Source: Streptomyces sp. SAI-127 (GTDB lineage Bacteria > Actinomycetota > Actinomycetes > Streptomycetales > Streptomycetaceae). From it: a stretch of DNA of 64,000 nucleotides. Shown one piece after another: positions 1 to 7,687 of the stretch. The stretch spans positions 1,736,001 to 1,800,000 of the forward strand of contig NZ_JARXYJ010000001.1 in NCBI RefSeq assembly GCF_029894425.1, in the 5' to 3' direction. The notes beneath the pieces are model-generated. The model was given only the letters and a program-made list of their open reading frames with translations, did no database searches and was not told the DNA's origin. Numbering within the stretch: the stretch's first letter is position 1; every line of letters starts with the position of its first letter. Position numbers and translations under genes: made by a program.

Positions 1-789
1 GGGTCGGTCGGTCGTGTGGGCGGCCAGCGGTGTGACGGTCATGACTCTCCCCGGGAGCGGGCGCGGACGTACGCGCGGCGGAAGCGACGTCGAGCAGCGG
101 AATGGGGCGGCGGCAGGGCTCTGGGATCAGGGCTCACCCGTGCGCGCCGGACGGGGCGCGGCCCGAGGGGCACTGTGGGCGCGGGAGGGGCGACGGCTCA
201 GCCCTGGGGCCCGATCGCGCTGCAGACACGCAGCAGATCGATGTGGCGCCGGGAGGTCAGCAGAGGCGAACGGACCACTCGGACGGTGACCGGTTCACGG
301 CGCCTCATGTTTCCCTACCTGTTCACTAGGATTCCTTCAGTGAGTGTCGATCCGGCCGGGACCCACGTCAAGAGGGCCGTCCCGCATCGCGGACGCCCCG
401 ACGGATCTTTCCTGGCGGCGCGCCTGCGGTGCTCAAGCGGTACGAGGGTGTCGGCGAACTCCGATCACGTACAGGTGCTCGATGCCGTCGCCGGCAGCAT
501 GACGCCGGCGAAGCCGAGGACGTACGGCAGCGTCGTGCCGACGCCGATGCCGGGGTCGCCGGAGATACGGCCGACGAGCTTGGGGGCGAGTAGCGGCGCG
601 ATGTAGTTCAGACCGATGTTGCCCAGCGCCGGCAGCAGCCGGGCCGGCTCCCGTCCGTAGTGGCGAAGCGTGAGGAGCACGGAGCCCCTGTTCGTCCCAT
701 CCTGATCCTGGGGTCGCGGGTTCGTGCAGGCCAGGGAAGGGGAGTGTCCCGCTCTGTCCATTCCTGACATCGCGAGAAGGGTTCAGCCC
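1..789. other. no convincing gene
   Basis: I cannot support any intact gene here. Open frames exist on both strands but look like high-GC chance frames. The only suggestive piece is a hydrophobic minus-strand stretch around 465-680 with segments such as LPALGNIGLNYIAPLLAPKL and TLPYVLGFAGVMLP. It could be a remnant of a membrane transporter, but it lacks a clear start or family motif. No RNA gene, repeat or phage feature was seen. Confidence 0.4.
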
Positions 790-1389
790 GTGAACTTCAG
801 GATGCAGCCGACCTCCCAGGTCGACGAGACGGCCACCATCGGCGACGGGACGACGGTCTGGGATCTGGCCCAGATCCGGGAGGACGCCCGGCTGGGCAGC
901 GGGTGCATCGTGGGCCGGGGGGCCTATGTCGGCCCGGGGGTGCGGATCGGCGACAACGTGAAGCTCCAGAACTACGCGCTGGTCTATGAACCCGCGGTCC
1001 TCGGTGACGGGGTGTTCGTGGGCCCGGCGGCCGTCCTCACCAACGACTGCTTCCCCCGTTCCGTGGACCCGAAGGGCCGGCTGAAGCGCGGCGGCGACTG
1101 GGAGGCCGTGGCGGTGGAGGTGGCTGAGGGGGCGTCGCTGGGGGCCCGTTCGGTGTGTGTGGCGCCGGTGCGCGTCGGCCGGTGGGCGCTGGTCGCGGCG
1201 GGCGCCGTGGTGACCAAGGACGTACCGGACTTCGCGTTGGTGGCCGGCGTTCCCGCACGCCGGATCGGCTGGGTCGGCCGGGCCGGCGTCAGCCTGGTCG
1301 GGCGGGACGGCGATCCGGGCGGCTGGAAGTGCCCGGCGTCCGGTGCGCTGTACGACGAGAAGGGCGGCCACCTCGTCGAGCGCGCATGA
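790..1389 (+). CDS. hexapeptide-repeat sugar N/O-acyltransferase (WlbB/WbpD-like)
   Basis: A 199-residue left-handed beta-helix acyltransferase. Isoleucine-patch hexads run through the first two thirds (IGDGTTV, VGPGVRIGDNVKLQNYA, VFVGPAAVLTND), followed by the family ending AAGAVVTKDVPDFALVAGVP. The pattern matches the WlbB-type acetyltransferases that acylate amino groups of nucleotide sugars. A cysteine-containing tail follows (WKCPASGALYDE). I chose GTG 790 because GAGAAGG lies about 9 nt upstream; an in-frame start 66 bp earlier lacks such a site, and ATG 802 is a downstream alternative. It runs toward the end of the polysaccharide operon and may decorate its sugar, but is not co-transcribed with it. 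Family confident, substrate unknown. Confidence 0.85.
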   Translation: MNFRMQPTSQVDETATIGDGTTVWDLAQIREDARLGSGCIVGRGAYVGPGVRIGDNVKLQNYALVYEPAVLGDGVFVGPAAVLTNDCFPRSVDPKGRLKRGGDWEAVAVEVAEGASLGARSVCVAPVRVGRWALVAAGAVVTKDVPDFALVAGVPARRIGWVGRAGVSLVGRDGDPGGWKCPASGALYDEKGGHLVERA

Positions 1390-1493
1390 CGCCTGCCCGA
1401 GTGGCGACAACGTTCTGAGCCACCCGACGATGGCCTCCGCGCCGGCGGTGCCGCCGATGTAACCGACCGGCCACGGCTGCCTGGGGCTTCCGA

Positions 1494-1499
1494 TAGCGT
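1494..1499 (+). promoter_or_regulatory. -10 box of a leaderless transcript (hsdM remnant)
   Basis: TAGCGT sits 7 nt before the ATG at 1507. That spacing is typical of Streptomyces leaderless mRNAs, where transcription starts at the A of the start codon. No clear -35 was seen. Confidence 0.35.
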
Positions 1500-1506
1500 G
1501 TTGCCC

Positions 1507-1647
1507 ATGATCACGGGCGAGATCAAAGGCACGGTGCACCGCGTCTGGGATGCGTCCTGGCCGGTTCGTCCTTGCGGGTCGGGACGTCGTCCAGCCCTGT
1601 TGTTCACTGAGGTCACCGCGGGTCGACCGGACGCGGTGGGCGTGTGA
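1507..1647 (+). pseudogene. remnant of a type I restriction-modification methylase (HsdM) N-terminus
   Basis: The first 18 codons read MITGEIKGTVHRVWDASW. This closely resembles the conserved start of HsdM-type adenine methyltransferases (MITGEIK...D.(I/V)W.AFW). The family match then stops and the frame ends after 46 codons. Neither the expected SGGISNPLEV segment nor the NPPF catalytic motif is present nearby, so this is a 5-prime stub of a decayed or deleted gene. Its TGA overlaps the GTG of the next gene. Recognition rests on a short stretch, so confidence is moderate. Confidence 0.5.
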
Positions 1648-2330
1648 CCGGCCGGCCGGCGCCCGCGGTGCTGCCCCCGTCGCTGCGCGCGCGGCTCGGG
1701 CTGGTCGCGGCCCTCGCCGCGCTGGTGGTCGTCGCGCTCGCGGTCCTGTACGCGGGCCACAGCCGGCCCGGCAGGGTGGACAGGTGGATCATCCCGCCGA
1801 CGGCGGACAGTGTGCGGCCGCCGTGGCGGTACGTCGCTCTGGCCGTGGACTTCCTGGGGGAACCCGCGGGATCCGCGATGGTGGTCGTGGCCGCCGTGAC
1901 AGGCTGCCTGCTGCTTCGGCGTCCTCGCGCGGCCGTCCTCATGGTTGCCGGCACCGGCCTCGCCGTGGGAACGGCGACGCTGCTCAAGCACCTGGTGGGC
2001 CGCACCATCCACGGCCCCGACAACCTGTCCTACCCGAGCGGACACACCGCCTTCCTCACCGCACTCGCCTTCGTCGCGGCGCTGCTCGCGACCGACCGGC
2101 TCGGCCTCGGCCGTACGGCCGGCACATCACTCGTGCTCGCCGCGACGCTGCTCGCCGGCGCCGCGATGGGATGGGCCCAGGTCGCCCTGGGCGCCCACTA
2201 CCCGACCGACGTCCTCGGCGGCTGCTGCACCGCGCTGGCGGTGATACCGGCGACCGCCTGGCTGGTCGACCGGATCGCCGACCGGGTCGCCGACCGGTTG
2301 GCCGACGCCGGTCCGCCGCCGCGCCGCTGA
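1644..2330 (+). CDS. PAP2-family membrane phosphatase
   Basis: A 228-residue integral membrane phosphatase of the PAP2 superfamily. All three motifs are visible: KHLVGR (about 115-120), PSGH (131-134) and the HYPTD block (about 188) carrying the nucleophile-activating His and Asp. Hydrophobic helices flank these. Family members dephosphorylate phosphatidic acid or undecaprenyl pyrophosphate. Next to a polysaccharide cluster, recycling of the undecaprenyl carrier is plausible but unproven. The GTG start overlaps the TGA of the hsdM stub. The gene ends only 7 bp from the convergent aminotransferase, with no terminator hairpin between them. Confidence 0.88.
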   Translation: MTGRPAPAVLPPSLRARLGLVAALAALVVVALAVLYAGHSRPGRVDRWIIPPTADSVRPPWRYVALAVDFLGEPAGSAMVVVAAVTGCLLLRRPRAAVLMVAGTGLAVGTATLLKHLVGRTIHGPDNLSYPSGHTAFLTALAFVAALLATDRLGLGRTAGTSLVLAATLLAGAAMGWAQVALGAHYPTDVLGGCCTALAVIPATAWLVDRIADRVADRLADAGPPPRR

Positions 2331-2337
2331 CGTCTGC

Positions 2338-3663
2338 TCACGCCAAACGACGGAACACGGGCTTCACCGGTCGCCCGGCCAGCCAGGGGGTGGGGTCGGC
2401 GGCGTCCAGCGCCTTCCGGTACACCGCGCATGCCTGCGCCACCACCTCGACGGTGCGGTCGATGTCGGCGTCGCTGAGCGCGCTGCTCACCACGAACGAC
2501 GGAGCCAGCACCCCGCCCGCGAGAAGCCGGCGCAGGAACAGCGTGCGGTACTCCTGCGAAGGCTGCCGGTTCTCGTCGAGGGTGGCGAAGACCAGGTTGC
2601 TGGCCCGGCCCCGGACGACGATGTGATCGCCGACGCCCATGCCGGCCGCCGCGTCACGGACACCGGCGGCCAACCGCTCGCCGAGGGCGTGCAACCGCGC
2701 GGTGACGCCCTCCTCGACGTAGGTGGCCTGCACGGCCATCGCGGCTGCCAGGGAGTGTGTCTCCGCGCCGTGCGTGGTCGACAGCAGGAACACCCGGTCG
2801 TCCGAGTGACGCAGTCCGCCCGGTTCCATCACTTCGCGCCGCCCGGCCAGCGCCGAGACGGCGAACCCGTTGCCCAGCGCCTTGCCGAAGGTGGAAAGGT
2901 CGGGGACCACCCCGTACAGGCCCTGGGCGCCCGCCTCGGACCAGCGGAAGCCGCTGATCATCTCGTCGAAGATCAGTACGCAGCCGTGCCGGTCGGCCAG
3001 CTCGCGCAGGCCCGCGAGGTATCCGGGCGGCGGCTCGCTGTGGCCGGCGGGTTCGAGGATCAGACAGGCGACCTCGTCCTGGTACCGGGTCAGCAGCGCT
3101 TCCGTGGCGGCCAGGTCCCCGTAGGGGAACGCCACGGTGAGCTCGGTGATCGCCGCCGGAATGCCGGCGGACATCGGCGTGGTGCCGATGAACCAGTCGT
3201 CGACGGAGAAGAACGGATGGTCGCCGCAGATGGCCACCCGCGGGCGCCCGGTGACGGCGCGGGCGAGACGCACCGCGGCGGTGGTGACGTCGGAGCCGTT
3301 CTTCGCGAACTTCACCATGTCGGCGGTCGGTACCGTGGCCAGGAAGCGCTCCGCGGCCTCGAGCTCCACGATGGAGGGGCGGACGAAGTTGCTGCCGCGG
3401 TCGAGTTCCCGCCGCACCGCCTCGGTCACGCGTGGGTGGGCGTGACCCAGACTGACCGACCGCAGGCCGGACCCGTACTCGATGTAGCGGTTGTCGTCGA
3501 TGTCCCACACGTGGGCACCGCGGCCGTGGCTGATGACCGGGGCCAGGTTCTCGGGGTACTGGTCGTCGCCCTTGGCGTAGGTGTGCGCGCCGCCGGGGAT
3601 CAGGGCGTGCAGCCGCTCGTTGGCCGCACGCGACCGGGGCAGTTGGAAGTCTTCGCTGTGCAA
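2338..3663 (-). CDS. class III PLP aminotransferase/aminomutase, glutamate-1-semialdehyde aminomutase-like
   Basis: 441 residues, the normal length for fold-type I class III aminotransferases. The pyridoxal-phosphate lysine is Lys261 in TFGKALGNG. The cofactor aspartate lies in IFDEMISGFR (231-240), and the phosphate loop NGSDVTTAA starts at about 122. Overall it resembles HemL, but a housekeeping heme role is unlikely because it is the last gene of the polysaccharide operon, 7 bp after an RmlC-like epimerase. Paralogues in glycan loci are thought to act on sugar or small-acid precursors. I infer amination of a keto sugar or of a sugar substituent. The substrate cannot be read from sequence. 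Confidence 0.85.
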   Translation of the reverse strand: MHSEDFQLPRSRAANERLHALIPGGAHTYAKGDDQYPENLAPVISHGRGAHVWDIDDNRYIEYGSGLRSVSLGHAHPRVTEAVRRELDRGSNFVRPSIVELEAAERFLATVPTADMVKFAKNGSDVTTAAVRLARAVTGRPRVAICGDHPFFSVDDWFIGTTPMSAGIPAAITELTVAFPYGDLAATEALLTRYQDEVACLILEPAGHSEPPPGYLAGLRELADRHGCVLIFDEMISGFRWSEAGAQGLYGVVPDLSTFGKALGNGFAVSALAGRREVMEPGGLRHSDDRVFLLSTTHGAETHSLAAAMAVQATYVEEGVTARLHALGERLAAGVRDAAAGMGVGDHIVVRGRASNLVFATLDENRQPSQEYRTLFLRRLLAGGVLAPSFVVSSALSDADIDRTVEVVAQACAVYRKALDAADPTPWLAGRPVKPVFRRLA

Positions 3664-3670
3664 GCCGGCT

Positions 3671-4222
3671 TCACCCTTCCTTGTGCTTGAGGAGTTCGGC
3701 GAGGCTCGGCGCCTCCCGGTCCCGCTGGGACATCGACGTGACCGGCAGTGGCCAGGGAATGGCGAGCTCCGGGTCGTCGAAGGCGATAGTCACGTCCTCG
3801 GCCGGATCGTGCGGACGGTCGATACGGTACGAGGTGTCGGCGGTTTCGGTAAGCGCCTGGAAGCCGTGCGCGCACCCCGCCGGGATGTAGACGGTCTTCT
3901 GCGTCTCGCCGGACAGCTCGAAGAAGGCCCGGCCCAGGTACGTGGGCGACTCCGGCCGCAGGTCCACGACGACGTCGAAGATCTGCCCGTACGAGCACCG
4001 CACCAGCTTGGCCTCGCCGGCGCCGGAGCGCAGATGCAGGCCACGCAGCACGCCACGGACCGAGCGGGACAGGCTGTCCTGGACGAAGGCGTGCGGGTCG
4101 AGACCCACCGAGCGGACCACGTCGACGTCGAAGGTGCGGCAGAAGAAGCCGCGTTCGTCGGCGTACGGCGTCGGCTCGAAGAGGAACACGCCGGCGATCT
4201 CGGGGACTTCGGTCGCTTTCAT
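3671..4222 (-). CDS. RmlC-like cupin, dTDP-4-dehydrorhamnose 3,5-epimerase family
   Basis: 183 residues, the length of RmlC. Family signatures are clear: RGVLRGLHLR with catalytic His63, KLVRCSYGQIFDVVVDLRPE, and VYIPAGCAHGFQAL. Family enzymes epimerise C3 and/or C5 of 4-keto nucleotide sugars. Where RmlC normally has a catalytic Tyr before the D/A-P (yY.P), this protein reads YRIDRPHDP, so that Tyr appears replaced. The reaction may be a single epimerisation or an isomerisation. The start is the ATG in an ATGA overlap with the upstream pyruvyltransferase gene. Confidence 0.85.
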   Translation of the reverse strand: MKATEVPEIAGVFLFEPTPYADERGFFCRTFDVDVVRSVGLDPHAFVQDSLSRSVRGVLRGLHLRSGAGEAKLVRCSYGQIFDVVVDLRPESPTYLGRAFFELSGETQKTVYIPAGCAHGFQALTETADTSYRIDRPHDPAEDVTIAFDDPELAIPWPLPVTSMSQRDREAPSLAELLKHKEG

Positions 4223-5439
4223 GGAGCCTTCCGCAGGGCGTGGGCGTTGGTTTTCGCGGGGAACAAGGTCGTGGTCAAGGCGGTGAACTGCTGGGCGAGT
4301 TGCTGTGCGACGACCTGGTTCCGCCCGGACAGGGTCTGCCGTACTTCGGCCGAGTGCTTCTCCAGGTCCCGGAACTGCTCGAGCAGCCGGTCGGCGTCGA
4401 CCTCGCGTGCCGGGTGGCAGTACGCGCCGAGGCCCATCCCGTCCATGAGCGCATTGCTCTTCGCCGCGTAGCAGACGGCGAGCACGGGTGTTCCGGTCCT
4501 CAGCGCGCAGATCAGGTTGTGGTAGCGGACAGCCACCACCGTGTCGGCAGCCGCCATCTCGTTCATCAGGTCGGCCAGTGAGTCCGGTTCGGCCGCGGTG
4601 ACCAGCGGTGAGTCGACGGCATCGAGGATCGCGGCGACCACCGACAGATCGCACTGGTCGCCGGTGAGCAGCCGGACCGGCCTGCCCTCCTCGACCAGTG
4701 CGCGGACGAACCGGATCGTCCCGTCGAGGTAGCGCCGGTATATCTCCTCGGCCCGGGCGCGGTCGTCGTTGCCGCCGTGGAAGTCCATGACACCGACGCA
4801 GACCGGGCCCGGCGCGCCCGAGGGCGCGCTCGCCCGGGGCGCGGGCAGCGAGAACGCGAGGTCCGGATAGACCTCGTCGCGCTCGGTGTCCACGCCCATC
4901 GCCCGCATCGCGTCACGGGACTGGGTGTCCCGGTACGACCGGTACGTGGCCAGCCGCGCCGACCAGCGCATCAGGGCCCGGGTCGGCCGGTTGCGGATCT
5001 CGGCGGCGCCGACGCTGACCAGCGCGACCCGGGTGCGCAGCAGCCGGCCGCTCGCGCAGAGCAGGAACAGCGAGTAGGGGAAGCCCCACGGCCGCAACGG
5101 CAGCGTGTCCTCCAGGACGCCCATGCCCGGCACGATCACCACGTCGTGCCGGCGCGCCCAGGCGGCGGTGCGGAAGACGTCGACGAGTTTGCCCACGCCC
5201 TTGCCCGCGATCGCCGCCGCGCGTGACGCGGTCCGGTACTCCCCGCGGTACCAGTGCAGCCGTGTCGCGGGGATCCCGAACCGGGCCGTGACGGCCTCGG
5301 GTCCGCCGCACAGCGCGTCCACCTCCGCGTCCGGGTGCTCGGTACGGAGGTACCCGAGCACCGCCTCGAGCGATCCGTCGTTGCCGAGGTTGCCGGAGCC
5401 GAGCAGGCCGAACACCCCTACGCGCACCGGAGTGTTCAT
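4219..5439 (-). CDS. polysaccharide pyruvyl transferase family protein (WcaK-like)
   Basis: 406 residues with the two-lobed GT-B-like organisation of the pyruvyl transferase family. The N-terminus GVFGLLGSGNLGNDGSLEAV is the typical glycine-rich opening. Later blocks VVIVPGMGVLED, VRLLTGDQCD and DTVVAVRYHNLICALRTGTP match the family core (the last resembles the R.H..I......P motif). These enzymes usually add a pyruvate ketal from phosphoenolpyruvate to a sugar, making the glycan acidic. It overlaps its neighbours by 4 bp on both sides, so it is co-translated with GT2 and the epimerase. Confidence 0.8.
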   Translation of the reverse strand: MNTPVRVGVFGLLGSGNLGNDGSLEAVLGYLRTEHPDAEVDALCGGPEAVTARFGIPATRLHWYRGEYRTASRAAAIAGKGVGKLVDVFRTAAWARRHDVVIVPGMGVLEDTLPLRPWGFPYSLFLLCASGRLLRTRVALVSVGAAEIRNRPTRALMRWSARLATYRSYRDTQSRDAMRAMGVDTERDEVYPDLAFSLPAPRASAPSGAPGPVCVGVMDFHGGNDDRARAEEIYRRYLDGTIRFVRALVEEGRPVRLLTGDQCDLSVVAAILDAVDSPLVTAAEPDSLADLMNEMAAADTVVAVRYHNLICALRTGTPVLAVCYAAKSNALMDGMGLGAYCHPAREVDADRLLEQFRDLEKHSAEVRQTLSGRNQVVAQQLAQQFTALTTTLFPAKTNAHALRKAP

Positions 5440-6383
5440 GCCCGGCGCCCCTCCCGGCCGGCGACAAGGGCGTCGACGGAGACCGTGAGCCCGCCCGCGT
5501 CGACCGGGGCGCGGTCCTCGACCCGCTCACCGGCGCCCGGCCGGACCCGGCTGGTCATCCACGCGGCCAGGTGGCGGTAGCACTCACGCCGCTCGGCGGG
5601 GGACAGCGGGGCCCGCCGGATCGCCGAGGCGAAGCCCCAGACGTACTCGGCCAGCAGCCGGGGAGTCGGGTGCAGCGGGCCTGCCCGGCGCGGGTCCAGG
5701 TTGACGCACCGGGAGCGCTTGGACGGGTTCGCCCGCTCGGCACGGGTGGGGTGGTCGCGGCGGAAGTACAGCAGCTCCGGCACCTGGTGGAAGCGCCCGT
5801 GCAGGGTGATCTCGGCGACGTACGTGCGGTCCGCGTGGTGGTAGCTGTCCATCGGTTTCACCCGGCGCAGCACGTCGGCCCGCATCACCCCGTAGAAGTC
5901 GTCGCCGCCCGGCTCGAACAGCAGACTGCGGAAGCGCTCCGGGGCGTGCGGCGAGTCGGTGGCGAGCGTGTACTCGTAGGGGACCTTCACCTGGCCGTCG
6001 CCGTCGATGACCGCCTGGCCGGTGTGCGCGAGGATCATGTCCGGCCGCTCGTCCAGCGCCTGAACGCAGCGCCGCAGCAGGTCGCGGCCGTAGAGGTCGT
6101 CGTGGGAGGCCCACTTGAACAGCTCGCCGCGGGACTCGGCGAGCACATGGTTGTGGTTCGGCGTGGCGCCGATGTTCCGGGACAGCCGGAGGTACCGGAT
6201 ACGCGAGTCCTGCGCCGCGTACTTGCGGCAGATGTCCTGAGTTCCGTCGGTCGAGGCGTTGTCGGAGATGACCAGCTCGAAGTCCTCGTAGGTCTGGCCG
6301 AGCAGGGCGTCGAGCGACTCGGCCAGGTACTCCTCGCCGTTGTACACGGGCAGGCCGATGCTCAGCCTGGGTCGGTCGGTCAT
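5436..6383 (-). CDS. family 2 glycosyltransferase
   Basis: 315 residues. The N-terminal GT-A domain starts directly with LSIGLPVYNGEEYLAESLDA, followed by ELVISDNASTDGTQ and the acidic metal/nucleotide motif in KWASHDDLYG (about 112-120). The C-terminal third is arginine-rich and has no recognisable domain. It probably transfers one sugar of the lipid-linked repeat on the cytoplasmic face of the membrane. The chosen ATG forms an ATGA overlap with the flippase stop; longer upstream open frame lies inside the flippase gene and is not real. The sugar donor cannot be predicted. Confidence 0.9.
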   Translation of the reverse strand: MTDRPRLSIGLPVYNGEEYLAESLDALLGQTYEDFELVISDNASTDGTQDICRKYAAQDSRIRYLRLSRNIGATPNHNHVLAESRGELFKWASHDDLYGRDLLRRCVQALDERPDMILAHTGQAVIDGDGQVKVPYEYTLATDSPHAPERFRSLLFEPGGDDFYGVMRADVLRRVKPMDSYHHADRTYVAEITLHGRFHQVPELLYFRRDHPTRAERANPSKRSRCVNLDPRRAGPLHPTPRLLAEYVWGFASAIRRAPLSPAERRECYRHLAAWMTSRVRPGAGERVEDRAPVDAGGLTVSVDALVAGREGRRA

Positions 6384-7687
6384 GAGGTCCTCACTTCGGG
6401 GACGGGATTGTGGTGGCGCTCGCGCCGGGCGGACCGCAGCTGCAGCCACCACACGGCCGAGCCGCTGACGGTCGCGGCGGCGACGCCCCAGGCCGAGCCG
6501 ACCGTGCCGGCCACGGCCGCCCCGCCGAGCCCGCCGCTGACATAGCAGACCGAGGCGAACAGCTGGGTGCGCAGGCTGCGCCGGGCCGCGCCGAGCGCGC
6601 GCAGCCCGGCCGCCGCGCCGGTGCCGAGGCCGGCGCCCGCGACGCCGAGGGTGATCGGCGCGATGAGCTGCGAGGCGGAGTGCCAGACGCTGCCGAGCGC
6701 GAGCTCGCCGAGCCGGTCCGGCATCAGCAGCAGCGCCCCGCCCCAGAGCAGCGCGGCGGCGGCCTGCCCGCCGCCAAGGAGAAGGCAGAACTTCCCGAGC
6801 CGCTGCGGGGCCTGCCGCAGCACCCGTGCCGCCTCCGGGACGGTGACCAGCGACAGGCCCATCAGCACAGCGAGGAACGGGCCCATCAGGAGCTCGGCGC
6901 CCCGCACCGCGCCGACCGCGCCGATCCCGACGATCGCGCCGAGCCCGTACGCCCGCAGCTGGCTCGCGCCGCTGAGGCTGACGTTCTCGACCAGGTACCG
7001 GTAGCCGAGATCGCGCTGTTCGCGAAGCCATCCACGCGCCTCGGTCATCCGGGGCCGGATGCCGGACTGGATGTAGCCGTAGCCCGCCGCCACCGTGGCG
7101 GACGCGCCCCAGGCGAGCACGAAAGCGGCCACGCTGCCCACGCGGTCCGCGACGACCATGGCCGGGACGAGCGCGACACCCCACACGACGTCGTTGACGA
7201 ACGCCTTCCGCCCGGCGCCGGCGGCGAAGAACGAGAACCGCCAGGCGTCCTGCAGCAGCAGCCCCGGCAGCATGACGCCGAGGCAGGCGAACGCGGGCCC
7301 CAGCCGGCCGCCGAGAGCGAGTCCGGCCACCAGACACGCCGCACCTATGGCCGTACCGACGCCGAGTGCGGTACCCGTCGACCGGGCCACCGCCCCGCGC
7401 CAGGACGCGTCCGGCACACCGCTGAAGCGCACCACGAGCGGGTCGGTGGACAGGCCGCGGGAGACGTTGAGCACCACGCCGTAGGTCACCCAGGCCAGGC
7501 TGAACACGCCGAACGCGGTCACCCCGAGCGAGCGGGCCACGTAGATGCCCACCGCGAAGTTGGACATGCTGGAGGCCGCCTGGTCGGCCAGTCCCCAGGA
7601 CAGCCGGCCGACGAGGGCACGCTTGGCGGATCGGGCCGGTGGCGCCGCGGTCTGCGGATTCTCCCCCTCGACGGGCATCGACGTCAT
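6380..7687 (-). CDS. Wzx-type oligosaccharide flippase
   Basis: 435 residues with about 12 hydrophobic segments and few charges between them. The N-terminus (GLADQAASSMSNFAVGIYVA, then SLGVTAFGVFSLAW) is the typical first pair of helices of MOP-superfamily polysaccharide exporters. It should flip the undecaprenyl-linked repeat unit outward before polymerisation by the Wzy-like protein at 13877-15181. It overlaps GT2 and DUF4910 by 4 bp each. This and the Wzy-like gene are the main evidence for a Wzx/Wzy rather than an ABC- or synthase-dependent pathway. Confidence 0.85.
   Translation of the reverse strand: MTSMPVEGENPQTAAPPARSAKRALVGRLSWGLADQAASSMSNFAVGIYVARSLGVTAFGVFSLAWVTYGVVLNVSRGLSTDPLVVRFSGVPDASWRGAVARSTGTALGVGTAIGAACLVAGLALGGRLGPAFACLGVMLPGLLLQDAWRFSFFAAGAGRKAFVNDVVWGVALVPAMVVADRVGSVAAFVLAWGASATVAAGYGYIQSGIRPRMTEARGWLREQRDLGYRYLVENVSLSGASQLRAYGLGAIVGIGAVGAVRGAELLMGPFLAVLMGLSLVTVPEAARVLRQAPQRLGKFCLLLGGGQAAAALLWGGALLLMPDRLGELALGSVWHSASQLIAPITLGVAGAGLGTGAAAGLRALGAARRSLRTQLFASVCYVSGGLGGAAVAGTVGSAWGVAAATVSGSAVWWLQLRSARRERHHNPVPEVRTS

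Noticed and set aside
16..606. Open frame of 196 codons on the plus strand at the left edge
   Set aside because: Composition is Arg/Gly/Pro/Ser-rich with no domain, no ribosome site and no hydrophobic or structured core; typical high-GC chance frame.
465..770. Possible membrane-transporter fragment on the minus strand
   Set aside because: Hydrophobic stretches are suggestive, but there is no family motif or continuation, so it is not listed as its own feature.
433..1539. 368-codon minus-strand frame across the acyltransferase
   Set aside because: It lies antisense to a clear hexapeptide acyltransferase and has only low-complexity Arg/Pro/His text.
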